Positions 1 to 12,855 of a DNA stretch of 64,000 nucleotides are shown one piece after another. The notes under the pieces are model-generated. The model was not told the origin of the DNA. It searched no databases and saw nothing but the letters and a program-made list of their open reading frames with translations. The DNA lies in the NCBI RefSeq assembly GCF_040115645.1, contig NC_089550.1:372001-436000 (forward strand), written 5' to 3'. Position 1 is the stretch's first letter. Every line of letters starts with the position of its first letter. The position numbers and the translations under genes were made by a program. This stretch comes from Euwallacea fornicatus. Its lineage: Eukaryota > Arthropoda > Insecta > Coleoptera > Curculionidae.

Positions 1-2635
1 TGTGAAAAGCTTGCGTAAACGAACCGACCCAATAGATTAAAATTTCAGTTAGAAAATTTAAAAAAAGTTCTTTACGTATCCTGTTATACCCTTGTCAAAG
101 CTTGCAGGCTGCATATGAAACTTCCTAGAGTATTTGTTTGGGGTTTTAACTCAGTATTATTGTTTACCCTTGAACTTCAACGCAGCCTTCAACATCTCCA
201 TCGTGGAAATTTTAAAGATTGTTTTTGTTTAATCTTACTGCAAAGCCGACGTCTACACAAGAAACTTCGTGAAATATTCCTCGTCAGTTTTTACCCAATT
301 TGTAATGGGCTCGTTGCGAGCTGTTAATACGAGTAGTTCAAGGCTTTTTTGCGTCACTCTATAAACCTTTCTCAAAGAGAGTGGGAGCTCTTATTTGCAT
401 ACATGCATACATAAACTATCAGGGCCTTGTAAAGTTCATTACACACTCATTATTTCGAGAGCGAAGTTTATGGAGAAACTCTGTCAATTTTCACGTCATG
501 AGCTTCCGACATGGGCAGATATTAAGCTCGAAATTAATATATCATGCACGTAATGCATAGCTTTAATGACCGGTTCTTCAACGTCCAATTAGGAAGCGAC
601 AGCTGTCAGTTAACTAACAGCTACGTAAAGTGTTTTTCGGGCTGAAGTTGAGCTTCTTAATTCGGGCCAGTTATTCGTTAAGCTCGAACTTAACTAATAG
701 TTGAAGTAAGGAGCGACATTCGATTATGTTGTAATCTGGATTTATCAAACAGCGCAATGTAAGAGGATCGTAGAGGAGTTAACAACTACTAGATATCTCC
801 TGGTGAACGCGAAAAATATTTACTTTATTAATTTTATTTGTAGTTTTTTCTTTGAAATTCTTTGCAATTTGTTTCGCGTCTGCTGTCGACGACGTTTTCC
901 CAAAATTTACAAAACCGTCACTAAAAAAACTCAAGTCTCTTACCCAACACCACACGTATTTGAATTAGTGTCCTGGAATGTTTTTTCGAAGCCGAATCTT
1001 TCATGGAAACCTCCCCCCGCTTCTGGCACTGGAAAATGGCCGTACAAATCCAGCTTTCGAATAAATATTCGGAAATAATACAGGCACGAGTGGTATTATA
1101 CGTAAGAAGTCGCCGTTTTCGAAATCTGAAATTTCCTTAACTAAGCTAATCCTAGACTAATTATTATTGTTACTCATCTACCGATCCCTTCATCGGTACA
1201 TAATCCTGCTTTAAGTTTGACATAACGTAGCTCCGTGATGGATTAATATGATTCATGCCCCCTAGGATATTCCTACTCCTTGCCCTGGATCTTTGTTTTA
1301 AGCTATAAGCCATATAAGATTGATGTTCGGCGAAGCTTAATAACAAAGCCTCAACTCACATACATTATTCATCGAGTTGATATCAAATAAATGCCGTAAG
1401 GCAATGTTGAGTGGAGCAATGGAATGTTGGGGGAAACCATCGAGTTTTCATTTCTGAGGAGATAAGTTTGGAAGACGGGAAATGATGACATATTGAGGTC
1501 ATAGATTTTTCTCTAAACGTCCAAGTATATGGGGCAAGTCATATCAACTTTCGGCAAGTTTAATAGTTATTTACGCGTAAAGAACTGAAAGAAAGGAAAT
1601 ATACCCGGGGCCACGGGCTGAAGCCCATTGCGAAGTTTACTTCACAAATGATATTTTTTTATCTGCCGCATGCAGGCAGAATAATAGTATATTTTTTTAT
1701 TTGATTGAAGACGGCTAGAAAATCGACGGGCGTTATTTTTACTTCACAGCCCGCTGCCGAGAGCGATACGACAACGCTCGCTGATCGTAAATTAGTTTGT
1801 TTTCGCCGCGGAAACTAAGATGTAAACAGACAATTTCGGTCCAATTGCGTGTAAAATCTTGTTTAATATATTCACACCGAGTCGACAAGAAAATCAAAAT
1901 TAATCCTACAGATCCTAAACGATGCTCTTCGGGCTACTTAGAAATTCACTCGATCAAATCTATATCAGTCACTGAGATACGCACCAAGAGCGCTCAGAGT
2001 AAGCGAATTTTCATTTTCAAGCTGAAGCCATTTCGGATAGTGCATTTCGCATTAGCAGGATACATACCTGAAACAAAAAAGTGTTTGTTAGTTATATTAT
2101 ACATGGAATGGTCGGAAGTAACGCAGTCAGGGTTGCCGTAAGTTTAAGAATAAATATTTCGATTAATCGGAGGGACACGAGCTCGATTGGTGCGAGGGAA
2201 AGTTACTCAATGAAATAAACTTTTGAAATTGTGCAAATTTACACCGGCTGCGAAATCGTTTTTCCCACAACCTAAAAGTTTTCGGGAAAAAATAGATTTC
2301 CTTCTGAAATTGCGAATTGGGGGAATGACACGCTTCCTTCCGGAAACCAATATAATTAAGCTTTTTAGACCGCAATACAAGAAGTGTCGCCAAAACTAAA
2401 CCCAAAACTGAGGTTGCCGATGGACACCCACTAGGGGCGCAACGCTGTGACGACACACTAGAGTCGACGGAGCCGGTTGGTCAATGGAAAATGTGGACAC
2501 TTTTACGGTAAATACGCCTTTCTGAACAGTAGACGAAATTGGCCCTATTTCGGGCATACAAATTAGTAACCCATTTCATACTCGATCTATGATAATAAAT
2601 AAACATGTAATCAACATGTAGGACATGACTATTTT

Positions 2636-2638
<3 letters not shown>

Positions 2639-2678
<40 letters not shown>
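2639..2678. repeat. (TA)n microsatellite
   Basis: About 20 uninterrupted TA units. The apparent Tyr-Ile-rich frame across it is only the repeat being translated. Confidence 0.95.
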
Positions 2679-2681
<3 letters not shown>

Positions 2682-3301
2682 TAATCGATGAGTAATGATC
2701 TGTAGGGCAGAGTAGCTGCAACCTCATAACTGACCATAAATAATAGGATTCGGAGGCTGATATGGAGGGAAATTACACGCAACCGAAAGAGATACGCATC
2801 ACATCGTCTGTTATGAATTCAAAGTTTCTTCAAAACCCACTCACCAGAATCTGTTGCCCTAGTGATTGCACGGTGTAGTCAGTAAGAATCCAAACTGAAA
2901 TACTCGCACTTTACATTCCGGCTGAGACAGGGCTTGAAAGTTTTATCGAAAAACCTGCTAGAGAGGTAGAGGGACTCGTATGCTCGAACGGTTAGTTTGG
3001 ATGTCAACGCACATCCAAAGACATCGATTTTTCCAGAGCGAAAAGAAAATTGAACTAATAACTCCTGTTTCGAGTTCTTCCGAGGTGGGCGATCTTATCA
3101 CAAAGGAATCTAAATGCGAACTGAGAAGAATTCCATCTTCTAATTTTTAAATGAAAATTTTTAACTATTTCAATTTATTACAAAACATTTTTCCACTAAA
3201 GCGAACGCAACCTGCGATTTACATTAAATAATGGAAATTCGCGTGTCTTTTCGCAGATAACGAACGTCTAGCTAGCAGGTCCGTTGGGTACACACACGTA
3301 C

Positions 3302-3329
3302 CGTTGCACGCCGTTCAGGGCGTGCAACG
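3302..3329. repeat. Short perfect hairpin
   Basis: An 11-base arm, CGTTGCACGCC, is followed by a six-base loop and its exact reverse complement. It is GC-rich compared with its surroundings. No function is evident. Confidence 0.6.
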
Positions 3330-5562
3330 AACGAATGAGATGTCGTTCTACACCGTTCATTCCGTGGCTCTATGCCGAATCGGAGGCAGAACTGCTATGA
3401 TATAACCTTGAGTAACGATTTGTAAAAACCTACTAGCTCGTTGCTCTATGTCGACCGGTAATTTCTGGCTAAGTCTCTTCGGTGCACGTTACAACTGAGT
3501 CGTTCGAGCTGAATCGGATCGTCCGCACATCGACCTCTCGAATCGCAGCTCGAAACGTTCACGAATCGTGAAAAATTCGTAATGTGCGAACACTCCGAAC
3601 TCGACTTCTTTCTCCTTAAGGTTTCGATTTCTCGATTCAAAAGATACGTCTATCTATTAGAAAGAGATCTGGCGCAGTCTGGCACAATAAGCGTTACAGA
3701 TAGGGCGAATGAGTTTAAAGTTTACGCCGTTTTCCCTTCTGCAATCTCCATTACCGCAATCTCAAACGGTCTTTAAATAGCGGCAATTAAAATTAAATGC
3801 GCAACACAGCAAGCTCTAACGAATAAACCTGCGAAAAACAAACTGACCAGTCGAACATAAACGATCGTAAAGTTAACAGAAAATTGTTTTCAGAAATTAG
3901 TTTGCGTTTTTGAAAGTCTACGGCAAAAGCTGATTTAAATTCCTTAACGTTCCCTCCTACGCACCTCATTTCACAAGGGTTCATCAATCGTCGGCCTCAA
4001 ACGATTTTTTTTTTCTCCATGAATTATCCTTTGATAATGGCAATATTTTAAATTTCCATCGAGGAAAAGTAAAATTGGCTTGTTTACGTTGTCCGAGGTT
4101 AATCAATGATAGAGTAGGCTCAGGTGCATGTAGCACAAAAATGATGGCTACTCATAAGGCATTAGATAACTTGTCCTTGGATCAGATAGCAGTTGCGTGA
4201 CCCACCGCTCTCCTCGTGACCAGAGTTTATGGCCAGTAAAAAGTTTTCCCTCCATTTGGATAAGAATCGTTCGGGACGTTAAGTGGAGCGGAAAATAAAA
4301 TGCAAATCGAGGCAAATAAATATCTGAAACAATTTGCCGTTTAAAATGTCAAGGGTCAGCTGAGCCATTACATAAAACACAAAAAATGTTTTAGTGCAGT
4401 ATATTGTCAATCTAGACAGAACGAGCGCATTAAAATGCCCATTGATGCGGCTCTTCTATTGCAGTCTATGCCCCAATCCGTTCGATTGTTCCATAACCAC
4501 CAGAGCGTGTTGTTCGTTCTTACCACAGTTTTCTGCGACTGTTACAAAAATTCACAGGACTTACGGATTTTCTTGTCAACCTGCCCCATTTCTGTAGAGA
4601 GTTAATCTCGCTAAAGCGGCAATTGAGAATAACGCAATGATCGGAGTTAAACGAAATTGAACGATTTTGAATCTCATCGTGTTAGTTTAGATTATGCCAA
4701 CGCTCGTCTCAGCCCACCTTCCTCTTTTAAAGGCAGCAAGATCTATACTCTGATGAACTACCTCGTTTCGATCATCGAGCGTGAATTACGATTTCATTAT
4801 CCACGTCTATAACTTCAATTTCGTACAAATACACTCCGTCAAACATTCACTCCTTTGCGCCTCTCGCTGCTGTCGTCACGCAAACTTCTTCATCGAGGAT
4901 GATGGCCTTCTTTACGTGCTCGTTTGTTAACTGCATGATCAACATCAATCACTAAATTTGGAGATGTTAAGTCCCGCCCACTGTACAACAAACCGCGAAT
5001 CTATGAAGATGCATGCGGAAAATCGCGATTTCTAAATCATAACGAAAAACAAAAATAATTGAAAATATGGCTCAATTACGATGAACAGGAAACAGTATGC
5101 GGAAAAACAACATTAATAACGGAAGTGAGTGATGAGGGTCGCCCCCCGCTTATATCTACTGACATTTTATTTTTTCCTAATATCTTATCTTAGAAATGAC
5201 GTCAACAAAGGACTCAATTTCAGCTCTAATCGCGCCGTTTCTAAACGCGTTCTCCTCACATTGATTGCACCACATAACCCGAGATCACGTCACGTGAAAT
5301 GGCAGTGACGTAACTGGAGCTATTGTTTACCCCATGGCCTTTACGAATGAGCCCCACTGTTCGTCGAAAGGTCATTAGCTGGAAGAGTTCGACGAATTCG
5401 GATGAATATCGAAGTGATGGATCGGAAAAAACTTTCAAGGGAGCTCTTTTTTGGAGGCGGTTTTTGCCCGTTTCTTGAACTAATAGTCCATGAAAAATAA
5501 AAAAATCGATAGGGGTAATAAATAATATAACAAATTGTGGGGTTTTTAGTCGAGAAAATATA

Positions 5563-5782
5563 CGGGGTGTCCGGAAATAACGTTGAAATATTTTGGGAGA
5601 CGATTCTAGGGGTTAAAATAATTAAAAAAATTCTTATAAACATATCCCAAAAAATGCTTCTTTAAAGGGTTCTAGCCCCTTTAAAAAGCATTTTTTGGGA
5701 TATGTTTATAAGAATTTTTTTAATTATTTTAACCCCTAGAATCGTCTCCCAAAATATTTCAACGTTATTTCCGGACACTCTG
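5563..5782. mobile_element. Near-perfect palindromic MITE
   Basis: The whole 220 bp folds on itself. The left arm begins CGGGGTGTCCGGAAATAACG and the right arm ends with its near-exact complement CCGGACACTCTG. The arms of roughly 107 bp meet around a loop of only a few bases near 5672. TA dinucleotides flank both ends (5561-5562 and 5783-5784), as expected for the IS630-Tc1-mariner superfamily. There is no coding capacity, so it is a non-autonomous element. The near identity of the arms suggests recent insertion or arm conversion. Confidence 0.85.
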
Positions 5783-5784
5783 TA

Positions 5785-7444
5785 TAATGAGTGGCGCGAA
5801 ATGTGCGGTGCCATCAAAACGATTCGCCGAAATAGAGCTTCAAAATGAAATTTTAGCCAAAAATTTATTTCTCAATTCCAAACTTACATCATTACATAAG
5901 CCGTAGTGGACATCATGTAAACAATCTCAAACGATTTCTACAGAAGATCGATAAAGCTAATATTACTAAAACTTAGTTTCGTCAAAGTAAACAAACTAAC
6001 TTTGTTTGGCAAATTATTAGTTTAATTGGGTGTTTTTTCTGTTGGAGACTTAAAATTCAGTAGGATGAGCAAAGAGACTTACTTCAATATTAAACCAATT
6101 GAAAATTTCAAAGGAAAGGGCCGGAAGGGTCGTATGGAAACTGTCAAACTTTATTATCATGAGTGAGATCGAATGACGAATCTAATGAAACCTTTGCCGG
6201 AACTTTCGAATCTGCCATCGATACATTTAGGAATTAATTTTTCATAGACAGGTGGCTGCGATGAGCAAAAAACACATAAAAACTAATTATAAACGCAAAA
6301 TACGATGAAGCACCACACCTTTTTGGGTTCCAGTGAAACGCTGCTTCGTTACGTAACGCTAGGAAATTGCCGATTATTCACCTGAAATATTTTCCGATCT
6401 TTCCCTGGGAGATTATTAATACATTTATGACAAGCCGTGAAAGATCGCATTTGTAAATTCGCGTTAACCGATAATAACGAGCTGCAAATGGAAGATCATC
6501 ACTTTTTTACGAACCAAAATAAAGAGAGCAAACGCTTTAAATTCATGGAGAATTTGCGAAAACACATACAGCAGCGATTGGAAGTGGAGAATGGAGAATT
6601 CTTTCCAGAGAGGGTCCCTAATACTTTTCTTTATTTACTTGTTATTTATTTCGTTATTTCGAAAGGGCCCTTTCAACAAAAAAAAAACAGGATTTTGAGT
6701 GTTTGCAATAAACCGAAAAATGAAATTTTAAGTTGTGACGCAACTTTAACCGATATCCCCATGGTTGACCACCACAAACGTATACTCTGTGGAGAAAAAA
6801 CCGGCACAAAATTTAATTTGAAAAATCGCATTCACTCAACAACGAATACCAATCAGGAACACTCTCCTGGCAGCGCCAATCACTTTCTAGCAAAAAACTA
6901 AGAACGAATTTATAGGTGAGCAAACACGTACAAAAGACCGCCCGAGCTAAAGCAATATTAACTTTGAATGGATATACATATCCGTATGTACATCTCGTAG
7001 GTACATACATAAGTGGAAACAAAGAGTCGTTAAGGGAACTCAATTGGAATTGAGCTAGTAAAACGTAGCATTATACATTCGGTCTTGGTTTAGTTATTTC
7101 GTATGGATTAATGCAGGTTTCACTAGTAGTTGAAACTTTTAATAGGCAAAGTTAGCTTCAGGTATTAATATCGAATTGTGACAAAGTTTCGCTTGAGTGA
7201 TAAAGGAATTACTAGTGGAAATCCTCGTATCACCATTTAGGTATGCCGATTGAAGGTTAGCAATTTGCATTAATTTATCCCAAGAGACAAAGAGGGCGTA
7301 ACTGCAGCATCTGAGAAAATTAGGTACGTAGCAATTCCAACTACAGATTAGAAAAAATCACGATTAGCGGTCTAAATTGTCTACTTCTGATGGCTTTAAT
7401 AGTACAATGAATAATAGAAAAAATTCCAAGTATATATATATATA
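5785..7444. other. Unassigned AT-rich DNA
   Basis: An open frame at 6437-6901 (+, 154 codons) is the longest here, but it has no motif I recognise, its composition looks like background, and it contains a run of asparagine and lysine codons typical of AT-rich noise. I treat it as non-coding. A short TA tract lies at about 7435-7446, next to the following foldback element. Confidence 0.4.
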
Positions 7445-7446
7445 TA

Positions 7447-8615
7447 CAGGGTGATTCGCGGCGCAACCGACACAGAACTGGTGCGCGTAGGGCACCTTGA
7501 ACCATATCGATTTTCAAACGAAGGTTTTCCTGACGCCTGCGGTTGCTGAGTTGTCGGTCTCCGAAGATGAATAAGGAAAATTGAAAAAATTCTCTATTTC
7601 GAGAAAGGCTTAACCCAGAATCACCATTTTTGGGAAACATTTTTGCTTTATTGACGTCTTTATTTGCTGAAAATTTCAAGTGGCTGAAAACTTAGTAAGG
7701 GGTGGTTGAAGGGTGGGCCACCCTTGAAATTATGATTTTTGAAAATCTTAACCAAATTAAAAACTAAGGTTTATCAATATGATAGTAAATTTAATTTCAT
7801 ATCTTTTTCTACTATCGTACATTTTTCGAGAAGTCGTTCTTATTGAGAAAAAACATTTTGTTTTACGAAATTACGTTCCTTAAAGCCCTTAAGGCCGCGC
7901 TCCAACTACTCTTCAGCTGTTTCGTTGCTCGGATGTGGATGTTGTTATGTCTAAATTTATTGAAATTTCTGCAAATTACAAGTTTTTCGCCATACCTTCG
8001 TTTTTCTTGTAGTACTTTGTAGTCAAAGTGGCTGGAAAATTTACATTTAACGAACAAGTAGACTGGCTGTTAGCATTGGGGTACTGCCGAGGTAATTACC
8101 GAAGAAGTGCAGAAGAATGTCATGGAAGATTTCCTAATCGTATTTTCTCGCAACGAAACAGTCGAAGAGTGGTCGGAGCGCGGCCTTAAGGGCTTTAAGG
8201 AACGTAATTTCGCAAAAAAAATTCTTAATAACAAATGACTCCTCGAAAAACGAACAAGAGAACTGAGAGATACGAAATTCAATTTACTATTATACTGATA
8301 AAACTTAGTTTTCAATTTAGTTAGGGTTTAAAAAATTCGTATAATTGCAAGGGTGACCCATTCGCAAACCACCCCTTACCAAGTGTTCAGCCACTTGAAA
8401 TTTTCAGCAAATAAAGACGTCAGTAAAGCAAAAATACTTCCCAAAAATGGCGATTCTAGGTTAAGCCTTTCCCGAAATGGAGAATTTTTTCAGTTTTCCT
8501 TATTCATCTTCGGAAACCGTAGACATCGGGAAAAAACTTCGTATAAGAAAATCGACATGTTGCAATGTCGCCCGCGCGCACCTGTCCTGTGTCGGTTGCG
8601 CCGCGAATCACCCTG
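7447..8615. mobile_element. Foldback element with ~480 bp inverted repeats
   Basis: The left end, CAGGGTGATTCGCGGCGCAA, is matched by the exact complement at the right end (to 8615). The similarity continues inward for about 480 bp per side (7447 to ~7925, and ~8140 to 8615). It includes the shared inner block around 7870-7915 and 8150-8210 carrying CCTTAAAGCCCTTAAGGCCG. A central unique part of about 210 bp remains. TA flanks both ends. The arms have diverged by scattered substitutions and small indels. No transposase is recognisable, so it is non-autonomous. The long open frames overlapping it (8353-8871 + and 7341-7679 -) translate the same arm on opposite strands and are not genes. Confidence 0.88.
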
Positions 8616-8617
8616 TA

Positions 8618-11600
8618 TACATACACATTTTAATCCTAACACTCCGCTTTTATTTCCGACCATACAAATCGCTGTTAAGTCTGAAACGGAATATCGCGTG
8701 CCTCCACCCCTACACCCTGTACAATACGACAAGCGTGACTATGTCGTGCTTCGGCTCATGTTACGCACATCAAACTTCATTATCCAAAGTAGCAATATGA
8801 ACGTAATGAAACCTAACGACTTTCCTCGGGACACTTTGACTCCTTTGATTACCTCTGAATTTGCCACGTGATCGAACACACAACGCTATGAAATCTTACG
8901 TAACACAATCAACAATTTACAGTTTAAATCAGTTTTTCGTTACAATTTCGTTAGCAAATAGGTGCCAAAGCGCTGGACGGCCGGACGTTAACGCGGGACG
9001 TCCCATAATTAATTTGACCGCAGCTGACCGACGTATGTATGCGTATCATAGAATTAAAAAAAAAAAATGTTTATCGCTAATCGAAAATCAGCCACAACAG
9101 GGGCACGAAACGGTAACTTTATCGGGAATTTTGGGATCTTGTTCCGACAAGTCCGGCGGTCTAAATGGAATGTTCCTGACAGTGAAAATTGAATCGCCCC
9201 AAAAATGCCTTTCGATAATAAATGATACACGAAACACGGTCCCGGTTGTTTCGGTTATACCCAGATTGTTTTCCAACATATTTACCTTCTTGAACGTTTC
9301 TTTATTATGTCCGTGACCCATATTCCAACATAAACAATAATATTCAAACGCCGTATGGCGATTTCAATGACGTCGAGGCATTCAGATCTCAGCACGAGTG
9401 ACGTCAATCGTTAAGTCAGAAATAGAATAAAAGTGTACAACGCGGGCAGGAAAATAGTCATCGATGGGACGAAAAGAAAGGAGTCTTTTATAAACGAGTA
9501 AGGACTTGTTTCGGCACCCTCTCTCGTCCCACTATGATCGACTAACTGGAACTAACCTGAATTGATCGAGCGACACAAAAGAGGAACAATTATCGCTTTT
9601 AACCTAAAAGTTTTCTCCCCCTCTCTGGACCTCCTATCCAGCTTTGAATATGTCTTATTGACTGGACTAAGTTGTTTTTCTCGGGAATAATAGGTTTGCT
9701 TTATGGACGATTCGTGGGCGGATGAGAGATAAAAGGAAAACTTAGCGGAAACTTAGTCGGAAAGGATCATCAGAATCTATTGGTGTTTGTGTCGCTAATA
9801 GGAATTATTACGGTATAGAGAAATAATTCAATTTAGCTCTCCTCCAAGAATATTGCATTCTTTTGCTTGACTGTGTCCGAACGAACTCCCTAAGAACAAT
9901 TGAGAGCGTTCCGTTTGATTGGACTCGCATATCGAATTTGAATTGTCCGGAAAGTGCCCGATTATGAGACCGGGAAAATGCACAAAAATATTAAATGAAA
10001 ACCGCTCTCTCTTCTGTTCAAAGGGATGAAAATAATTTTGAACATCACTCAGGAATTACTTTTCTTAAAGAAAGAGCAAATGGAACAGACCTCAGTCAGC
10101 AACTGCGGCGCTTGTCATCATCAGTTTGTTTCATTGAGCGCTTTATGAAAAACAATTTCGTGTCAATTTGGACGCGGCGAAGCGACTAGGGCTGACACAC
10201 ACGTGCTCCACAAATGACTTATGAGAAGAAGTAGTGGAGCTCTCCCCTGGTATCTATTGTCATAAGCGTAAAGTATAGCACAGTCCAATGGACGATCCAC
10301 CTGGACGTCATTCAAAATTATGCAATTATGTCTTGTTCCCAACGGTAAACTTTCGCTGTCCGCGGAAGATTTACCTCGATAAAAAAAAGATCTTCAGGAC
10401 CTTTAGAAAATTATAGTTACTGGGACCCGCGGAGCACCACAGTAGTGACCGGCACTTATCGCCCATAGCAATTTTTTGACCACAAACTTTTCTTCTCCAT
10501 TTAATCGCGGACACCGTCCAACGCGGACCGTTTAATCGAATTCGCTTATTAATAACAAATTGTTTACGTTAAATTGTTTATTTTAAAGCGTACTTTTCTG
10601 CCCCCCGATTGCCAAAAGGGACCGCGACTTACGTTCATGGGCGTACCTGACATCCCAATCTGTAGTGGGACGAAAAGCTCCTGCGGAAAGCGTTAGTTAT
10701 GTCACTTGTTAGGAAAATATCTACTTAAGCTGGCTCACTGGAACGCGACACTGAATGACTGTGTCTTCCTAATTTCCTGGAAAACGGTGAAATATCAGGG
10801 ATTTCGAGGAACTTACTCCTTTTCGATAGAGGAGCTATGCAAAACGGTCACTGATACTGATGGAAAACCAGCCTTAACGCGCCGAAATTTTATTCCCAAA
10901 CTTCGTGATATTTCCGGGGAGAGGAGAGATCTTTATGTTTCATTCAGGAACCGTTTGGAAGAAGTTGCTGGAATCTACCGAGTATTAAGACCGAACTCGT
11001 GTAGATGAAATATTAATGGGCACTTTGCCTGCCTTTGTTGCTGCAAAACTGCTTTATCTCGACCGATTGCATTGACAAAAACGCCAAATAATTTAAGAAA
11101 AACAATAACTAATTTGCTATTAATGAACGGTTAATAAATAAATGCATTGTTATGTACAAAGGGTGGTTACGGAAATATTAATCATTTAGTCATTTAACTC
11201 CAACAAACCGTATAATTTAACTCGCCGAATTAATATTCAAGCGTTTAAATAACGTTAATTTAATATATCTAAACGGAATTAAAACGAACAAAAGTTTTTG
11301 TGAGGACTCAAACATTATTCACGTGCACCATTGAAACGTTATGTAATTTCATTACATAAATTCCACAGTTTAACTTCGGAACATGAATTTGAATATCAAT
11401 CCTTATTAAAAGGGGATTTATCAATTTATTTTTTAAAAATTTAACATACGCAGCCTCAAAATGTAATTGAATTAAACATTCTCGTTTGCCCCTACGACAG
11501 CAGCTGCGGTATACTTTCAAAGGATGCAGTCACCCAGATATCGCTCGCATTTGATGAGCCTAAAATATTCGTTTTAATTAGAGGAAAAACTGGAACACTT

Positions 11601-11618
11601 CACATATCAATATATATA
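8618..11618. other. Unassigned DNA
   Basis: Two longer open frames, 8861-9316 (+, 151 codons) and 10706-11008 (+, 100 codons), have no recognisable domain and no supporting splice signals. I see no RNA gene or clear repeat here. Confidence 0.4.
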
Positions 11619-11620
11619 TA

Positions 11621-12246
11621 CAGGGTGAGTCAGGAGGATCGTGCCAAACTTCAGGGGCGTGTTGTACATGAAAAAGAAATGTAAAAAAACTCAAATGTTG
11701 TTATCCGATTTTCGTTTGTTTACAAGTTATAGCGTAAATAAAATAAAAACATAAAATTTAAAAAAATTATAAATTTCATAAGAAATTCCCTAAATTAACG
11801 TTTAGATATCATAGTAAATGCTCAAAAATATTTCCATTAACTTCTAAACATTTTCGGCTTCGTCTATGAAGAGCATTACGTTGCGCTCCTGATCGTTTCA
11901 TGTCTTTCTTTAATGGCAGCTGCAGCATTTCTAACGCGTTGAATTAGCGCATCTTGAGTGTCCACTTTTACTCTGTACACTTCAGTCTTAAACCAACCCC
12001 ACAAATAATAGTCTAGTGGTGTGAGGTCTGGAGATCTTGGAGGCCAACTAATAGGGCCACCACGACCAATCCAGCGTCCAGGAAACGTTTCGTCTAAATG
12101 TTGCTTAACCTTTATGTTTTAATTTTATTTACGCTATAACTTGTAAACAAGCGAAAATCGGATAACAACATTTGAGTTTTTTTTACATTTATTTTTCATG
12201 TACAACACGCCCCTGAAGTTTGGCACGATCCTCCCGACTCACTCTG
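11621..12246. mobile_element. Deleted Tc1/mariner-type transposon
   Basis: Inverted repeats of about 137 bp (11621-11757 and 12110-12246) begin CAGGGTGAGTCAGGAGGATC and end in the near-complement. TA-rich flanks (tatatata) fit TA-targeted insertion. Between the arms lies the C-terminal part of a transposase on the minus strand, listed separately. The 626 bp size shows that most of the transposase gene has been deleted. Confidence 0.85.
11876..12109 (-). pseudogene. C-terminal transposase fragment (Tc1/mariner, DDxD-like)
   Basis: The minus strand is open for about 78 codons ending at the stop at 11876-11878. It contains LDETFPGRWIGRGG followed by WPPRSPDLTPLDYYLWG. This is the hallmark of the insect transposase family often annotated as Tc3-like, where the Asp in the PLD motif is expected to be the third catalytic residue. 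That Asp is intact here. Upstream catalytic residues and the DNA-binding domain are missing because the frame runs straight into the inverted repeat. It cannot make an active enzyme. Confidence 0.8.
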
Positions 12247-12738
12247 TATATATAGAAGAAAAATTAATGAAAATGAGACAAAAGGGCCCGCAGGACGGCG
12301 AACAAAACCCAGCGCTGTCGCTGTCTTTTAATTTAATGCGCTGTTCCTTTCTTTGCGGAGTCTGTTAAGGACGCCCTTCACATAAATTAAATCCAGGAAT
12401 CTGGATTCCGGTTTATATTTATATACTGGTGACACGACATATGACCTCTATTTCAAAACGGATGGGAAAAGAGTCAAGCGAGGAGAAAAATTGGGGTAAA
12501 TCCTGTAGTAGAAAGAATGTTATGCATTTATCATCGATGTTTCGCTCGAACGACCTGGAAAATCTGAGACGATTAGGAGATTAGATCTTTATTTATTTGA
12601 GAACAGCAACGAATCGATACTCTCCTCTAACTTTTAGTTTCTCTTCTGTACTCACACATGGACCGCGACTTTCTGAAATCGACTTTCAAATCACGAATTT
12701 TTCAGATAATTCGTGACCTGTGAAACTATGTTTCGGGC

Positions 12739-12852
12739 CTAGCCGGCTTCGGAGACGGATAACGCCTCAAAGTCCTCCTCGGCGTCGTGGTGATTGAAAT
12801 GCTCGCAGTCGTTTCGGATCCAGAGAGGATTTATTGTCAGTTTAAGAGGGAA
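12739..12852 (-). CDS. Candidate last coding exon of an unknown gene
   Basis: The minus strand is open for 37 codons between an in-frame TAG that could double as the splice acceptor (ending at 12853) and a stop at 12739-12741. The end of the peptide includes WIRNDCEHFNHHDAEEDF. Codon third positions are mostly G or C while the surroundings are AT-rich, which suggests real coding sequence. I recognise no family. The acceptor lacks a good pyrimidine tract. It could be the C-terminus of a gene whose other exons lie to the right, or chance. Confidence 0.3.
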   Translation of the reverse strand, partial: FPLKLTINPLWIRNDCEHFNHHDAEEDFEALSVSEAG

Positions 12853-12855
12853 CTA

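Larger units (their letters stand above)
1..5560. other. AT-rich DNA without a recognised gene
   Basis: I see no coding exon I can defend here. Open frames are short, have no recognisable motif and no convincing splice context. The stretch holds a TA microsatellite and one small perfect hairpin, listed separately. It may be intergenic or part of an intron of a gene lying further left. Confidence 0.5.

Noticed and set aside
6437..6901. 154-codon open frame (+)
   Set aside because: No domain, AT-rich codons, poly-Lys/Asn from A runs and no splice context; best read as chance.
8353..8871. 172-codon open frame (+)
   Set aside because: It lies mostly in the right arm of the foldback element; the left arm gives the same peptide on the other strand.
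8861..9316. 151-codon open frame (+)
   Set aside because: No recognisable domain or regulatory context; it begins inside DNA next to a transposon.
12739..12852. C-terminus of the DGK gene
   Set aside because: The peptide is not recognisable as a DGK end, and no catalytic-domain exons lie between it and 30 kb.
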